Assembly (NCBI RefSeq): GCF_020042345.1
Contig: NZ_CP083387.1
Location: forward strand, 930,001-994,000
Length of the DNA stretch: 64,000 nucleotides
DNA from: Arachidicoccus terrestris
Lineage (GTDB): Bacteria; Bacteroidota; Bacteroidia; Chitinophagales; Chitinophagaceae
Reading direction: 5' to 3'
The notes beneath the pieces are model-generated. The model was not told the DNA's origin and made no database searches. It worked only from the letters and a program-made list of their open reading frames with translations. Below, in pieces: positions 45,580 to 54,284 of the stretch (within the stretch, counting starts at the first letter, position 1; every line of letters starts with the position of its first letter). Position numbers and translations under genes: made by a program.

Positions 45580-46671
45580 TTATTTACCCTGGAGTTTTTT
45601 TACTTTATCCTCTACTTTGTCGAGTTGCTTATCCACGGGATTGAATATCTTTTTACGCATCTTGTGGCCAACGCTAAATCTTCTGGCTACCGTAATACGA
45701 AATTGCTGATCAAATAAATTGTAATTCTCCCCCGCAGCACTATGGGCAGGAACGCTGTTGTTGAACATAGAAGCATTGATATTATACAGGCGGCTGTTAT
45801 AACCGATGCTAAGGCGATAACTGATATTAGGTGACACCGCATTCACGCCCTTAAAGTCCTCCCCACGGGACTCCCGGGTGGTCGCATAATCCAGAATGCC
45901 GGTTACGCCTCCGGAAACAAAAAAGTGCTTCTGAAAAACGTACGTATATGCATAGCCTATTCCTGCACCGATCCTGAAAAAACGTATATTGTCGATACCC
46001 GACTGTGGATAGACCTCAGCCAGGGCAGCCGGTACCAGGGTGCTGTCTGCCTTAGAATTGCCATAATATATTTCTCCGCCCAACAACAGGGACCCGGCAG
46101 ATTTAATCTGCCACTCATTTTGCGTCATCACCGCGCGATAAGAAAACCTGTCGGAGTTTAAAATGCGCCAGAAGTCCCCGCCGACGAGCGTTGAGCGAAC
46201 ATCAGGCCGTAGATAATAATTCCCATCCTTATTGTATAGCTCCTTGGGCGACAGATACATTCCCTTGAAATGCTGATAGACAAAATCATATACCCACTGC
46301 TGTTTATATAAGGAAGTCTGCAGGGATAAAGAATTTGTTTTACCCTTTTGCTTGTCTGTGCCAAGCAGTCTAAACGACAGATTCAGCGTTAAATACCGAT
46401 AACTAAGGCCCAGACCAAGGCCTTTAGAATTGTTCGGTTTGTAGTCAAAAGAAGGTTGCCCGGAGGAACGGAACGTTAAACCGGTATTTTCCCTGGTATA
46501 ATACATCCTGCCGGTAATGTCATTACCGTAATCCAAAATATAGCTGGAATCCCGCTGGTCATGAGAACGGCCCAGATAACTCCAAAAAGAATGCTGGGCT
46601 TTTACCTGACTGGCGCATATCATCAGGCAGCTGATCCAAAACATTTTTCGTAGCGTAGTTTTGCGACTCAT
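45580..46671 (-). CDS. DUF4421-family outer-membrane protein
   Basis: A 363-residue exported protein (signal ending near VKAQ). Regular amphipathic strands indicate an outer-membrane beta barrel, and the course YGNDITGRMYYTRENTGL with PNNSKGLGLGLSYRYL is the DUF4421 pattern. The C-terminal 20 residues (NPVDKQLDKVEDKVKKLQGK) form a charged helix instead of the usual barrel-ending aromatic. The function is unknown. It converges with the AraJ-type gene. Confidence 0.82.
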   Translation of the reverse strand: MSRKTTLRKMFWISCLMICASQVKAQHSFWSYLGRSHDQRDSSYILDYGNDITGRMYYTRENTGLTFRSSGQPSFDYKPNNSKGLGLGLSYRYLTLNLSFRLLGTDKQKGKTNSLSLQTSLYKQQWVYDFVYQHFKGMYLSPKELYNKDGNYYLRPDVRSTLVGGDFWRILNSDRFSYRAVMTQNEWQIKSAGSLLLGGEIYYGNSKADSTLVPAALAEVYPQSGIDNIRFFRIGAGIGYAYTYVFQKHFFVSGGVTGILDYATTRESRGEDFKGVNAVSPNISYRLSIGYNSRLYNINASMFNNSVPAHSAAGENYNLFDQQFRITVARRFSVGHKMRKKIFNPVDKQLDKVEDKVKKLQGK

Positions 46672-46836
46672 CGGCTGGTGTTTTTAAGGGTACTGTGAAT
46701 ATCGGTATTCTTTGACTAATTCAGACAAATCCCCCCAATTCTTTTCCGCTTCAAAGTATGTGCTATAGTTCAATTTTCTCTGGCTATTTATGAATATCCG
46801 CTTGATTTATATTATTTTTAAGGATAATTTTTGCTC

Positions 46837-47322
46837 ATGAAAATCAATTATCTGAAAAACCGGGTCTCGGGGATCGCTGTTTTGCTGCTGAGTCCTTTCG
46901 TGCTGCTTTTTTCCTGCGGGTCTGGTAACAGTCCTGAAATACCGCAAGACGCCAATCCGCTAATCGGCACCTGGAAGCTTATTGAAGGCCGATTGACAGA
47001 AAACGGGCAGACTACAGTTACCAGCTATACCGGCGACACCAGCTTTATTAAGATCATCAATCCCACCCATTTTGCTTTCCTGCAACACGACTCAAAAAAA
47101 GACAGTACGGGCTTTTTCTCTGCCGGTGGCGGACATTATACTTTACAGGACAGTATCTATACAGAGCATCTGGAATATTGTAATGCCAGAAGCTGGGAGG
47201 GGCATGCATTTCCGTTTACGGTTAAAATAAAGGGCGACACCCTCACTCAGTCCGGTGTGGAGAAAATTGACAGTTTGGGCATTAACCGGGTGAATACGGA
47301 AGTATACGTCAAGGTACAATAA
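46837..47322 (+). CDS. Small lipocalin-like lipoprotein
   Basis: A 161-residue lipoprotein with lipobox LFSC (signal MKINYLKNRVSGIAVLLLSP). The mature chain starts with the lipocalin-like motif NPLIGTWKLIEGRLTENGQ, followed by strands typical of an eight-stranded barrel ending NRVNTEVYVKV. Similar short Bacteroidota lipoproteins have no known ligand. The ATG at 46837 gives a normal signal; the earlier TTG at 46831 is unnecessary. Confidence 0.75.
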   Translation: MKINYLKNRVSGIAVLLLSPFVLLFSCGSGNSPEIPQDANPLIGTWKLIEGRLTENGQTTVTSYTGDTSFIKIINPTHFAFLQHDSKKDSTGFFSAGGGHYTLQDSIYTEHLEYCNARSWEGHAFPFTVKIKGDTLTQSGVEKIDSLGINRVNTEVYVKVQ

Positions 47323-47462
47323 CACTCGCATAGTATATAATTTTCGGGATGAATTAAAGGTCAGATCTTACCAGAGAAATTATACGTTCTATACAACCCT
47401 TCTTTGTTTAATGGATGTTCCTGTGTGAATTGCACGGCAATTTGTATTTTCGTTGCATTAAG

Positions 47463-49871
47463 ATGAAAAGCAAATTTAATTCATACCGGAATCTGGCCCT
47501 ATGCCTTATAGGTGCACTATTTTTTACCGGCACATTTGCGCAGCTATCCGGTACATTCCCCGATAAAGATGATATCACCTGGCATAGCTTCAGCAAGGAT
47601 GCATCCGGTTCCATGCCCTGTGGTGGCGGAGATATCGGCTTGAATGTCTGGGTGGAGAAAGGAGATGTACTGTTCTACATCGCCAAAAGCGATGCATTTG
47701 ATGAAAATAACACCTTACTTAAACTGGGAAGAGTCCGTATTCACTTATCTCCCAACCCATTCACCAACGCAGCCTTCTCACAAACCCTGCACCTGGCCGA
47801 TGGGAGCATTTATATAAAAGGCATGCTCGATCACCAACCCGTGCAGCTCCATTTATGGGTCGATGTCCACCGGCCGGTTATCCACGGAAGCGTCCGGTTT
47901 ACAGGTATCGGACACAAGATCCGTTCCCATGCATTTAATGCGCAGATAACTTATGAGTGCTGGCGGGATAAAGACCATATTGTCAAAGGCAAAGAAAACA
48001 ATCAGAACTCCTATAAATTCGGGCCTCAGGGTATCATTAAAGTCAAAAAAGATCATATTGAACTGGGTCAGGATAAGGAGTTGGGGGGTCAGGTTGTTTT
48101 TTATCATGCCAACACGGGCCCTACTGTATTTGACGCTGCCGTCCACCAGCAAGGGTTAGATAGCATCAAATCTGAATTATATGATCCGCTGGGTGGCAGG
48201 GTCTCCGGAGGTATCCTTTATGCTAAACAGTTAGTTCCGGCCGGCACCTTAACAGGAAAATATCAAAGCACACCCTTTACCGGATATCAATTAAAGACGG
48301 TCAAGCCCGTACATACCCTGCAGTTCACTGTTGCTTTGGCAGTCAGCCAGTCTTCAGATCTGGCCGGCTGGACATCAGATTTAAAAAAATCAGAGCGGAC
48401 GTCCAGCCAAATTAAAACAGACTGGACCGCGACCAGGTCCTGGTGGGCATCATTTTGGGACCGCAGTTTTATTGATATTAATCCATCGCAGAAAAAAGAC
48501 AGCATAAACACACAGGCCTGGACCATGGGCAGGAACTATCAGCTATTCCGGTATATGCTGGGCTGCAATGCCTATGGTAAATTCCCTACCAAGTTCAATG
48601 GAGGGCTTTTTACTTATGATCCGGTATTGGTGGACAGTAGCTATCCGTTTACACCGGATTTCAGAAACTGGGGCGGTGGCACCTTTACCGCGCAGAACCA
48701 GCGATTAGTGTACTATCCTATGCTCAAAAGCGGGGACTATGATCTGATGCAATCCAGCTTTGACTTCTATAACCGGCTCTTAAAAACCGCAGAGCTTCGG
48801 TCAAAGACCTACTGGCACCATAAGGGCGCTTCCTTCACCGAGCAGCTGGAGAACTTTGGCCTACCCAACCCCTCTGAATATAGCTGGAAAAGACCTGCCG
48901 GTTTTGATCCCGGCATGCAGTATAATGCCTGGCTCGAATATGAGTGGGATACGGTTTTAGAGTTCTGTGACATGATCCTGCAGTCCAGACTTTATAACGG
49001 CACAGATATCCGGCGGTATATGCCGCTGATCAAAAGTTGTCTCAGTTTCTTTGATGAGCACTATCAATATCTGGCAAAAAAAAGAGGGGCCAGGATACTG
49101 GACGGTCATGGCCATCTGATCCTGTATCCCGGCTCAGCTGCAGAAACCTATAAACTGGCCTATAACGCCTCCTCCACCGTTGCCGCCTTATCCACGGTAA
49201 CTAAACATCTTTTAGCACTTCCGGAAGGTATGCTCGACTCATCTGATCGAAGTTATTTCCGTCAGTTGGCCAAGAGAATTCCACCGCTTGCATTTGGGGA
49301 GATCGACCATCACAAAGTTATTTCGCCGGCCGTTACCTGGGCCAGGATCAACAATGTGGAATCCCCGCAGCTCTATCCGGTATTTCCATGGGGCATCTTC
49401 GGCGTTGGTAAACCAGATCTGGACGTGGGTCTGAACACCTGGCGGTTAGATTCCAGTGTCATCAAAAACAGAAGCTTTGTAGGCTGGAAACAGGATAATA
49501 TATTCGCGGCGCGTCTGGGGCTCAGTCGGGAAGCATTTCAGCTCACGATGGACAAATTTAGAGATGGCCCCCGGAGATTCCCCGCTTTCTGGGGTCCGGG
49601 ATTTGACTGGGTTCCGGATCATAACTGGGGCGGATCGGCCATGATCGGTCTTCAGGAAATGCTGCTTCAGACTCGTGGGGACAGTATACTGCTTTTCCCG
49701 GCCTGGCCCGGGGAAATTGACGTACACTTTAAATTACATGCACCTCATCATACCACCGTAGAAGCCTGGTTAAAAAACGGACAGCTCAGTCGGCTGACGG
49801 TTTTACCTAAGTCCAGGGAAAAAGATGTGATCAACTATCTACATCTGTCAAGCACCATTTTGGAAAATTAA
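47463..49871 (+). CDS. DUF5703 / six-hairpin glycosidase-like secreted protein
   Basis: An 802-residue exported protein (signal ending GTFA-Q). The N-terminal DUF5703 domain is recognised by SGSMPCGGGDIGLNVWVEKG, DVLFYIAKSDAFDENN and LKLGRVRIHLSPNPF. The C-terminal half has the alternating helices of an alpha/alpha toroid as in GH95-type glycosidases (GPGFDWVPDHNWGGSAMIGL). This suggests action on a fucosylated or rhamnose-bearing glycan, but no characterised member is known to me. I start at the ATG at 47463. It is a single gene converging with iclR and may feed the RhaT operon beyond. Confidence 0.8.
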   Translation: MKSKFNSYRNLALCLIGALFFTGTFAQLSGTFPDKDDITWHSFSKDASGSMPCGGGDIGLNVWVEKGDVLFYIAKSDAFDENNTLLKLGRVRIHLSPNPFTNAAFSQTLHLADGSIYIKGMLDHQPVQLHLWVDVHRPVIHGSVRFTGIGHKIRSHAFNAQITYECWRDKDHIVKGKENNQNSYKFGPQGIIKVKKDHIELGQDKELGGQVVFYHANTGPTVFDAAVHQQGLDSIKSELYDPLGGRVSGGILYAKQLVPAGTLTGKYQSTPFTGYQLKTVKPVHTLQFTVALAVSQSSDLAGWTSDLKKSERTSSQIKTDWTATRSWWASFWDRSFIDINPSQKKDSINTQAWTMGRNYQLFRYMLGCNAYGKFPTKFNGGLFTYDPVLVDSSYPFTPDFRNWGGGTFTAQNQRLVYYPMLKSGDYDLMQSSFDFYNRLLKTAELRSKTYWHHKGASFTEQLENFGLPNPSEYSWKRPAGFDPGMQYNAWLEYEWDTVLEFCDMILQSRLYNGTDIRRYMPLIKSCLSFFDEHYQYLAKKRGARILDGHGHLILYPGSAAETYKLAYNASSTVAALSTVTKHLLALPEGMLDSSDRSYFRQLAKRIPPLAFGEIDHHKVISPAVTWARINNVESPQLYPVFPWGIFGVGKPDLDVGLNTWRLDSSVIKNRSFVGWKQDNIFAARLGLSREAFQLTMDKFRDGPRRFPAFWGPGFDWVPDHNWGGSAMIGLQEMLLQTRGDSILLFPAWPGEIDVHFKLHAPHHTTVEAWLKNGQLSRLTVLPKSREKDVINYLHLSSTILEN

Positions 49872-49884
49872 TCTTTCAGCAGTC

Positions 49885-50673
49885 CTAGGAATCCAATCCC
49901 AGATTCACGGAAATCCTCCGAGCGGTCTCTTTGGCCTTAGCAGCTATTTCCTCCAGCCCTACCTCTTCTTTTAGCTGAACAGATAAAATGGCAATGGTGA
50001 GACAGGCTACCGCTTTATCACCATTCATGACCGGGACGGTAACATCCATGATGCCTTTTGCCAGATCACTGCCTGTTATATAGTGCCCGTCCGCCTTGAT
50101 TTCCTGTAAAGAGCTGATAAACTTCTGCTGCTTTCTCAAAGGATATTCATTAAAGAGCTCATTTCTTTTTAAAAGTTCCAGCCGCTCATTTTCGTCCATG
50201 TAGGCCAGCAAGACTTTTCCTGAAGCTGTCAGCATCACCGGGAAAGTACTTCCCTCTTCAATAGATAAGGCAATGGGCACCGGGCTCCTGGATTGAGAGA
50301 CGACAATCAGCTTATCCTGATAGAGGACACCCAGGTGGCAGGACTGTTTGATGCTGTCGGCCAGGTCATCCATAGGATAATGAGAGGCGCGCCTGATTTC
50401 ATCTATCGGGGAATGGCGGTGTGATAAATTAAATAATTTCAGGGACTGTTTGTATTTGCCGGATATTTCGTCCCGCAGCAAATATCCCCGTTGCTCCAGG
50501 CAAACCAGCATTCGATAGATCTCACTGGGGTTCTTATCGATTCCCTGGGCGATATCTGCCTGAGAAAGCGGTCTGCCTTCTGCAGATATAAATTCCAGAA
50601 TATCAAGCCCCTTTTCCAGGGCGGGTGCGTGATATTTCACTTCAGCTTCGTCGACAGTCTTCTTTTTTACCAT
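49885..50673 (-). CDS. IclR-family transcriptional regulator
   Basis: A 262-residue regulator. The winged helix lies at residues 15-75 (ALEKGLDILEFISAEGRPLS, then IAQGIDKNPSEIYRMLVCLE). The IclR effector domain follows, with YQDKLIVVSQS, GSTFPVMLTASGKVLLAYM and the YITGSDLAKGIMDVTVPVM region that binds small organic acids in relatives. I start at the ATG at 50673 (MVKKKTVDE); the longer frame to 50751 would run through the promoter region. It is divergent from the seven-gene operon at 50806 and is its probable regulator. Confidence 0.92.
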   Translation of the reverse strand: MVKKKTVDEAEVKYHAPALEKGLDILEFISAEGRPLSQADIAQGIDKNPSEIYRMLVCLEQRGYLLRDEISGKYKQSLKLFNLSHRHSPIDEIRRASHYPMDDLADSIKQSCHLGVLYQDKLIVVSQSRSPVPIALSIEEGSTFPVMLTASGKVLLAYMDENERLELLKRNELFNEYPLRKQQKFISSLQEIKADGHYITGSDLAKGIMDVTVPVMNGDKAVACLTIAILSVQLKEEVGLEEIAAKAKETARRISVNLGLDS

Positions 50674-50685
50674 TCTTTCTATCAG

Positions 50686-50735
50686 TTGTTCGTATATAAA
50701 TTGTGAATTTACGCCAATAAGGGCGAACAAAAATA
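50686..50735. promoter_or_regulatory. Inverted repeat and possible -7 element of iclR
   Basis: TTGTTCG (50686-50692) and CGAACAA (50724-50730) form an inverted repeat with a 31-bp spacer upstream of the iclR start. The right half overlaps a minus-strand -7 candidate, TATTTTTG (complement of 50728-50735). This is a plausible operator for the IclR protein, but the spacing is wide. Confidence 0.35.
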
Positions 50736-50752
50736 ATATTTTTAAGGCCATT

Positions 50753-50785
50753 TTTGTTTATTTGTGAATATTATATTTATATTTG
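50753..50785 (+). promoter_or_regulatory. Promoter of the seven-gene operon
   Basis: TTTG at 50753-50756 and TATATTTG at 50778-50785 are spaced by 21 bp and fit the Bacteroidota consensus. The leader would be only about 12 nt before the TTG start at 50806. Confidence 0.6.
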
Positions 50786-50805
50786 AATAATTAAACTCAG
50801 AAAAC

Positions 50806-51945
50806 TTGGCTCAGATTTTATTAAAAGGGATTACCTGGGATCATAGTCGGGGATATACGCCGCTTGTTGCTACTGCTCAGCGGTTTATGGAACGGCATAA
50901 AGAAGTAGAAATTATTTGGAGCAAACGTAGCTTGCAGGATTTTGCCGACAAACCGATTGGCGGGTTGGCGGAGGAGTATGATTTACTCATCGTTGATTAT
51001 CCATGGATTGGATACAGTGCCGAAGAGAAGCAATTTCTTCCCCTAAATACCTATTTACCGGGCAGTTTTTTAAAAGATCAGCTGCAGGGCAGCGTGGGCG
51101 CCTCTTATGAGAGCTACACCTATTCAGGGCAGACCTGGGCAATACCTATGGATGCGGCTACACCTGTAGCCAGTTACCGGCCGGATATTTTTCAGAAAAA
51201 TAACTGGGCGATGCCCAAAAACTATGAAGACGTTTTGGATCTGGCAGCCCGGGGACAAGTCATATTGCCCGGCATTCCGGTAGACACATTGATGAACTTC
51301 TACATGTTTTGTTGCTCACTCGGTGAAGCGCCTTTTCAAATGGACAACAAAGTCATCAGTGAAGCCACCGGATTACAGGCGCTCACTTTATATAAATCAC
51401 TTACAGACAAAGTTGACCCGGTTTGCTTTACACTCAACCCCATCAAAGTCTACGAACAACTTTCTACAACGGACGCGTACAGTTATTGCCCCTTCGCCTA
51501 TGGCTACTCCAACTATGCCCGACCGGGGTTTTCGGACCATGTGCTTCATTTTGCCGATTTAGTCAACCTGAATGGCCAACCGCTGATCTCGACAATCGGC
51601 GGTACGGGGCTGGCAGTTTCCCAGCACTGTCAATATAAATCAATTGCGGTCAAATACCTGGAATACGCCACTCACCCTGAGACGCAGGCACATCTCTATT
51701 TTGAGGCCGGTGGACAGCCTGCGCATTTAAGTGCCTGGACATCCCGCGCCAATAATGCGGCCACACATCAGTTTTTTCAACGCACTTTACCCACACTCAG
51801 GCGCGCCTATCTGCGGCCGCGATATAAGGGTTATATCCACTTTCAGGATAATGCCGGAGATATCATCCGGTCATATCTTATGAGCGGCGGCAATCCAAAA
51901 AATGTATTATCTCAGTTAGATCAACTCTTAAATCATTCCCATTAA
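50806..51945 (+). CDS. Solute-binding-protein-like protein without signal peptide (A)
   Basis: A 379-residue protein with the type 2 periplasmic-binding fold of ABC sugar-binding proteins (family 1). Recognisable parts are KGITWDHSRGYTPLVATAQR, WAIPMDAATPVASYRPDIF and YLEYATHPETQAHLYFEAGG. Unlike exported binding proteins it has no signal peptide or lipobox, and a stop codon lies in frame just upstream (50788-50790). Translation appears to begin at TTG, since the first internal ATG (50887) would remove a core strand. No ABC permease or ATPase is present. It opens the operon and overlaps the next gene by 1 nt (TAATG). It may act in the cytoplasm as a substrate or acyl carrier; this is inference. 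Confidence 0.82.
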   Translation: MAQILLKGITWDHSRGYTPLVATAQRFMERHKEVEIIWSKRSLQDFADKPIGGLAEEYDLLIVDYPWIGYSAEEKQFLPLNTYLPGSFLKDQLQGSVGASYESYTYSGQTWAIPMDAATPVASYRPDIFQKNNWAMPKNYEDVLDLAARGQVILPGIPVDTLMNFYMFCCSLGEAPFQMDNKVISEATGLQALTLYKSLTDKVDPVCFTLNPIKVYEQLSTTDAYSYCPFAYGYSNYARPGFSDHVLHFADLVNLNGQPLISTIGGTGLAVSQHCQYKSIAVKYLEYATHPETQAHLYFEAGGQPAHLSAWTSRANNAATHQFFQRTLPTLRRAYLRPRYKGYIHFQDNAGDIIRSYLMSGGNPKNVLSQLDQLLNHSH

Positions 51946-53078
51946 TGGCTCCATTAGAAAATCTGATTGTACTGGAATTCTGTCAATATATGTCTGGTCC
52001 GTCTGCCGGACTGAGAATGGCAGACCTGGGAGCAACTGTCATTAAAATAGAAAGACCGGGCAGCGGGGAAGGCGGCAGGCAATTAGCGATAAAAAACCTG
52101 TTTGCCGGTAATAACAGCGTACTGTTCCATACTATAAACCGCAATAAACAATCGTACAGTGCCAATCTAAAAAACCCGGAAGATCTGGAGAGGATCAAAA
52201 AGCTGATCGGGAAGGCTGATGTACTCATCCATAATTTTCGGCCCGGTGTCATGGAAAAACTGGGACTGGGCTATAAAGAGGCAGCAGCCCTGAATGCACG
52301 GCTTATATACGGAGAGATCAGTGGTTACGGGAAGCAAGGTAAATGGAAACATAAACCGGGACAAGATCTGCTATTGCAGTCTGTATCAGGATTAACCTGG
52401 CTTTCAGGCAACAAGAATGATCCGCCCATCCCGTTCGGATTATCTATCGCTGATTATATGTGCGGTACGCATCTGGTTCAGGGCGTTCTCGCTGCGCTCG
52501 TCGCAAGAGCAAAAACAAATAAAGGCATGTTGGTAGAAGTCAATTTACTGGCTTCGCTTATAGATTTCCAGTTCGAAGTGATCACGACCCATTTAAACGA
52601 CGGCGGCAGGTTACCTGACAGAGCCGCGTGGGGCAATGCGCATGCCTATCTGAGTGCTCCTTACGGTGTCTATGCTACCAAAGACGGCTATCTGGCCATG
52701 GCTATGGAGAATCTGGAATATTTAACGAGGGCGCTGGCGATCCCCCACATTAAGCCGTTAATCAAAGACGGCTTTGCCCATCGGGAGGAGATCATGGAAG
52801 CTATTGCAGGCGCCCTGAAAAAGCAAACGACTAAGCAGTGGCTGGCCATCTTTGAACCGCAGGATATCTGGTGTGCAGAAGTGCAAAATTATCATCAATT
52901 TACAGGGCACCCCGGTTACCAGGCCATGCGCCTGGAGCAGGAGATCCAGCTTCCTGACGGAATGATGCTGACAACGACGCGCTGCCCGATCCGCATTGAC
53001 GGAGAATTATTTACCAGCATGCGCCCTGGCCCTGAAGTCGGAGCGCATAACAGGATAGTGGAAACAAACTTATTATAA
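51945..53078 (+). CDS. Class III CoA-transferase (CaiB/BaiF), paralogue 1
   Basis: A 377-residue CoA-transferase that would move CoA from an acyl-CoA to a carboxylic acid. The family course is complete: LEFCQYMSGPSAGLRMADLG, TVIKIERPG, NRNKQSYSANLKNPED and HNFRPGVMEKLGLGY. The catalytic aspartate is D141 in KPGQDLLLQSVSGL. It overlaps the previous gene by 1 nt and is followed after 30 bp by a close paralogue. Class III enzymes act as homodimers of interlocked rings; two adjacent paralogues could form a heterodimer or act on two substrates. Confidence 0.93.
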   Translation: MAPLENLIVLEFCQYMSGPSAGLRMADLGATVIKIERPGSGEGGRQLAIKNLFAGNNSVLFHTINRNKQSYSANLKNPEDLERIKKLIGKADVLIHNFRPGVMEKLGLGYKEAAALNARLIYGEISGYGKQGKWKHKPGQDLLLQSVSGLTWLSGNKNDPPIPFGLSIADYMCGTHLVQGVLAALVARAKTNKGMLVEVNLLASLIDFQFEVITTHLNDGGRLPDRAAWGNAHAYLSAPYGVYATKDGYLAMAMENLEYLTRALAIPHIKPLIKDGFAHREEIMEAIAGALKKQTTKQWLAIFEPQDIWCAEVQNYHQFTGHPGYQAMRLEQEIQLPDGMMLTTTRCPIRIDGELFTSMRPGPEVGAHNRIVETNLL

Positions 53079-53108
53079 TATTAAAACCCTTATTTAACCT
53101 AGCAGCAG

Positions 53109-54278
53109 ATGAATAAACCCTTGGACGATATATTGGTAGTGGATTTCAGCCAATTTCTTTCTGGTCCTTCAGCCAGCCTCCGGCTCGCTGACCTGGGCGC
53201 CAGGGTAATAAAGATAGAAAGACCTGTAACAGGTGATATCTCCAGACACATGTATATTTCCGATGTAGACATGAATGGAGCTTCCTCTGTCTTTCATGCG
53301 ATTAACCGTAACAAAGAAAGTTATTCGGCCGATCTCAAAAACCCGGATGACCTGGCCAGGATTTTATCGCTGGTTCAAAAAGCAGATATCGTGATGCACA
53401 ATTTCCGGCCGGGCGTCATGGAACGATTAGGGTTGGATTATGCCACCGTAAAAAATATCAACAACTCCGTTATCTATGGAGAGATCAGCGGTTATGGCAC
53501 TGAAGGCCCCTGGAAAGACAAGCCCGGGCAGGATCTGCTCTTGCAGGCACTCTCAGGCATGTGCTATCTGAGTGGCAATGGCGATATGGCACCGGTTCCA
53601 ATGGGAATATCTCTTGTCGATATAGCCACTGGCGGGCATCTGGTACAAGGTATTCTGGCCTGTCTGGTGCGCCGGGCCGTTACCGGCCAGGGAGGCCTGG
53701 TGCAGGTCAGTATGCTGGAATCCGCCTGCGACCTTCAGTTTGAATCAATTACCTGTTATTTGAACGATGGACGTGAACTTCCCGAGCGAGGATTAAAAAA
53801 TAATGCCAATGCATACTTGGGAGCGCCTTATGGTATCTACAAAACAGCTGACGGGTATTTAGCGCTCGCCATGACGGCTGTGGACCAGCTGGGCGCACTG
53901 ATTAATTGTAAAGAATTATGTAAATACACCGACACACAGCAATGGTTTACGCTTCGTGAGGAAATAAAAGCTATATTGAGTGCGCATTTACTTACAGCCG
54001 TAACGCGCCATTGGCTGGACATACTGGAGCCTGCCGATATCTGGTGCGCAGAAGTATTAAACTGGCGGGACCTGTTGGCAGATACGGCGTTAAACAATAA
54101 TAAAATCACTCAGTCAGTGACCATGCAGGATGGCTACACTTTTCAGACGACACGTTGTCCGATCAATTTAAACGGAGAGGCACTACTGTCAGACAAAGGC
54201 ACACCGGCACTCGGTCAGGACAACCAGATAATTGACGGCACCCTCCTTAAGGAAAATATGAAGGGCCTATTAAAATAA
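53109..54278 (+). CDS. Class III CoA-transferase (CaiB/BaiF), paralogue 2
   Basis: A 389-residue paralogue of the preceding gene, similar along the whole length (VDFSQFLSGPSASLRLADLG, NRNKESYSADLKNPDD, HNFRPGVMERLGLDY). The catalytic D142 in KPGQDLLLQALSG is kept. Both end with a QTTRCPIN or TTTRCPIR segment. The two differ most around residues 40-60, where the acyl substrate or CoA loop is expected, which hints at different specificities. It is followed after 6 bp by the second binding-protein-like gene. Confidence 0.93.
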   Translation: MNKPLDDILVVDFSQFLSGPSASLRLADLGARVIKIERPVTGDISRHMYISDVDMNGASSVFHAINRNKESYSADLKNPDDLARILSLVQKADIVMHNFRPGVMERLGLDYATVKNINNSVIYGEISGYGTEGPWKDKPGQDLLLQALSGMCYLSGNGDMAPVPMGISLVDIATGGHLVQGILACLVRRAVTGQGGLVQVSMLESACDLQFESITCYLNDGRELPERGLKNNANAYLGAPYGIYKTADGYLALAMTAVDQLGALINCKELCKYTDTQQWFTLREEIKAILSAHLLTAVTRHWLDILEPADIWCAEVLNWRDLLADTALNNNKITQSVTMQDGYTFQTTRCPINLNGEALLSDKGTPALGQDNQIIDGTLLKENMKGLLK

Positions 54279-54284
54279 TTTACT

